Source: JAOTYV01 sp041557595 (lineage in GTDB: Bacteria > Pseudomonadota > Alphaproteobacteria > UBA8366). From it: a stretch of 15,038 nucleotides of DNA. The DNA lies in assembly GCA_041557595.1 (NCBI GenBank), contig JBFFGE010000114.1, positions 1 through 15,038 on the forward strand. Direction: 5' to 3'. Shown here one piece after another: positions 13,725 through 15,038 of the stretch. The translations under genes and the position numbers were made by a program. The notes below the pieces were generated by a model. That model ran no database searches. It had not been told where the DNA came from and worked only from the letters and a program-made list of their open reading frames with translations. The stretch's first letter is position 1, and each line of letters opens with the position of its first letter.

Positions 13725-14519
13725 TCAGCGCCGATTCTTGCGCCGGGCCATCGGATCGATGCGTTCATAGGGCGGCAATTTGAACGCGTCGTCGGACAAA
13801 GGCGATAAGGCAATCGATTTGATCGTCTGTACTTTTCCCTTTCGGTTGTCCTTAAGCTGCAGCGGCACGCCTTCGAGGTGGCGGGCAAAATGGGTCGATC
13901 TCATGCGGGCCGTCTTGGCGGTCGTGCCAAGAAACCGAAACATCGCCATCAGCGTCGCGTAATCCGCCTTTGGCATGTTGACGACATCCCTGCCGGCCAC
14001 GCAGACCTGACTCTTGGGCCGATCGTTCAAAATCGTGTCGACGAATTGACAGGGATATCCGTTGATCGTCGCCTTTGTTCCCAGTCGGACTGTCGTTCCG
14101 TCCCGTCCTTCGCTGCCATTCCCTTGCAGCCGTTTCAGTTGCCATGGCTGCATGCGCTTTTCGAACGCGCGGCGGCGTTCCGGCGACATATTCCTGTAAT
14201 CCCGCCGTGCCGATTCGAGGGCGCGCTGTCGCCGCGCGTCGCGCTCATTTTGGGCCGCGATGGTTGCATCATTGATCGGGTAGATGCGCTTGCGCCTTTC
14301 ATCGATCAGGTCCAATTGCCGGCGTTTATTGTCGTACACGATGGTCATCGGATCGCGGGGACCGCCGCCGAAATCCCAGCGAACCAAATTGCCACGAATT
14401 GCGATGTGAAAGGTCTCGGCGCCATTCATCGTATAGGTCAGTTTCGTGTCGGCCCGGGCGGCCGAACCGATACAGAAACAGACGGCAACTATGACGAAGA
14501 GCTGGGTGGGAACGGGCAC
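13725..14519 (-). CDS. Secreted DUF4412-like protein, copy 2
   Basis: A 264-residue exported paralogue of the protein at 10930. A signal peptide (residues 1-23, ending ARA before D24) is cleaved at the same place. Matching blocks are IAIRGNLVRW, a G-rich loop, YDN, N-M-S/P-P-E-x-R-R, NGYPCQFVD, QVCVA, EGVPLQLKD, GKVQTIKS and LPPYERIDPMAR. The two Cys of the mature chain (C157 and C173) keep the 16-residue spacing. The helix that is Met-rich in copy 1 here has only two Met (M111, M123) and many Arg, so that property is not essential to the fold. The GTG start at 14519 has GGAG 8 nt upstream. It converges with the amine oxidase gene and is divergent from the esterase gene. Its function is unknown; periplasmic location is inferred. 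Confidence 0.82.
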   Translation of the reverse strand: MPVPTQLFVIVAVCFCIGSAARADTKLTYTMNGAETFHIAIRGNLVRWDFGGGPRDPMTIVYDNKRRQLDLIDERRKRIYPINDATIAAQNERDARRQRALESARRDYRNMSPERRRAFEKRMQPWQLKRLQGNGSEGRDGTTVRLGTKATINGYPCQFVDTILNDRPKSQVCVAGRDVVNMPKADYATLMAMFRFLGTTAKTARMRSTHFARHLEGVPLQLKDNRKGKVQTIKSIALSPLSDDAFKLPPYERIDPMARRKNRR

Positions 14520-14671
14520 GATTAAATCTCCGATTCAGCATCCGCAACGAAATCCCGCCAATTAGCGTATTGGCCTGCACCGTTGCATTCAATATGCGCA
14601 TGTGCGGCGTCTTCCGTCGCGCGGGGTAAATCCGAAGGGGTAGCGGCGCGCTTTGCGGCCGGCGGGATGTT

Positions 14672-14699
14672 TTGCCCTGCCGGCACGATGCGGTAGGCT
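14672..14699 (+). promoter_or_regulatory. Possible promoter, TTGCCC-N16-TAGGCT
   Basis: TTGCCC (14672-14677) and TAGGCT (14694-14699), 36 nt before the esterase ATG. Both hexamers are the same as those upstream of the CoA-transferase gene at 8252. Function is inferred. Confidence 0.33.
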
Positions 14700-14735
14700 G
14701 CGTCGGTTGTTTCACCACGGGCGGTAGGGTCGGTA

Positions 14736-15038
14736 ATGTCTTACGATTTCGAAATTCATCCGGAAATGCAGGTCTTGATCGACGCCAAGGCGGGGTTGCC
14801 ACCGGCGACCACGGTCGAGGAAATGCGCAATCAATGGTCGTCCTATGTCGACGAGACCCGGCAGCCCTATCCCGACGGCATGGTGGTGGAGGATCGGGCG
14901 ATACCTGGACCGGGAGGCGATATTCCGGTGCGCGTCTATCGGCCTGCCGGCGTAGCCGATTTGGCGCCGTGCATTCTCTACATTCACGGCGGTGGCTTCA
15001 TGAAAGGCAATCTCGACAGTTCCGATGCGGTCGCCTGG
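14736..15038 (+). CDS. Alpha/beta-hydrolase of the HSL (hormone-sensitive lipase) family, N-terminal part
   Basis: The first 101 codons of an esterase/lipase; the rest lies beyond the right edge. The family's opening cap helix is present (MSYDFEIHPEMQVLID), then the strand IPVRVYRPAG and the oxyanion-hole motif H84-G-G-G-F88 in LYIHGGGF, diagnostic of the HSL (family IV) esterases. The catalytic Ser (GDSAGG), Asp and His would be in the missing part. No signal peptide is seen, so it should be cytoplasmic. AGGG lies 6 nt before the ATG, and a possible promoter lies 36 nt upstream. It is divergent from the second secreted-protein gene. Such enzymes hydrolyse short-chain esters; the natural substrate is unknown. 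Confidence 0.88.
   Translation, partial: MSYDFEIHPEMQVLIDAKAGLPPATTVEEMRNQWSSYVDETRQPYPDGMVVEDRAIPGPGGDIPVRVYRPAGVADLAPCILYIHGGGFMKGNLDSSDAVAW

Noticed and set aside
1..15038. CRISPR array, tRNA, rRNA or phage genes
   Set aside because: I looked for regular repeats, tRNA-like cloverleaf ends and phage structural motifs on both strands and saw none.

Overview
The window is chromosomal DNA of a GC-rich bacterium, most likely an alphaproteobacterium near the Rhodospirillales. The basis is the high GC coding sequence, small PilZ proteins of alphaproteobacterial type, a CtrA-like box, and catabolic genes typical of that group (CaiB-family CoA-transferase, TauD-family dioxygenase, amidase). I see no rRNA, tRNA, insertion sequence, integrase or CRISPR array. 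Gene order looks like ordinary accessory/metabolic chromosome, with many short transcription units in both directions.

Layout. 1-545 (-): 5'-partial end of the window holds a VUT/YhhQ-type queuosine-precursor transporter whose C-terminus lies outside. 649-1528: two small PilZ (c-di-GMP receptor) genes, divergently transcribed around an intergenic region with a symmetric GTTAA-N7-TTAAC (CtrA-like) box. 1689-2255 (+): cupin thiol dioxygenase. 2283-4280 (-): two-gene operon of an amidase-signature enzyme followed 3 nt later by a deaminase carrying a Tat signal. 4425-5417 (+): YkuE-like metallophosphoesterase. 5545-7077 (+): EmrB-type 14-TM drug/solute exporter. 7267-8142 (+): TauD/TfdA Fe(II)/2-oxoglutarate dioxygenase, preceded by a 30-bp dyad. 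8252-9439 (+): CaiB/BaiF CoA-transferase.

9440-10920 is the most unusual part. Two tandem paralogous winged-helix genes (9685-10083 and 10464-10841) each have a long AT-rich upstream region and a GC-rich intrinsic terminator. Their leaders share a 30-bp element with a 12-bp identical core. The second leader also carries a 12-bp perfect inverted repeat with arms 99 nt apart and a good sigma70-like promoter just upstream.

10930-15038: a secreted DUF4412-like protein (-), a GNAT acetyltransferase (-), a flavin amine oxidase (+), a second paralogue of the secreted protein (-), and the start of an HSL-family esterase (+, cut by the window end). The window thus holds three pairs of paralogues (PilZ, winged-helix, secreted two-Cys protein). 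No single pathway ties all genes together. The best candidates for something undescribed are the paired winged-helix regulators with their shared element, and the paired exported proteins, one Met-rich and one not.
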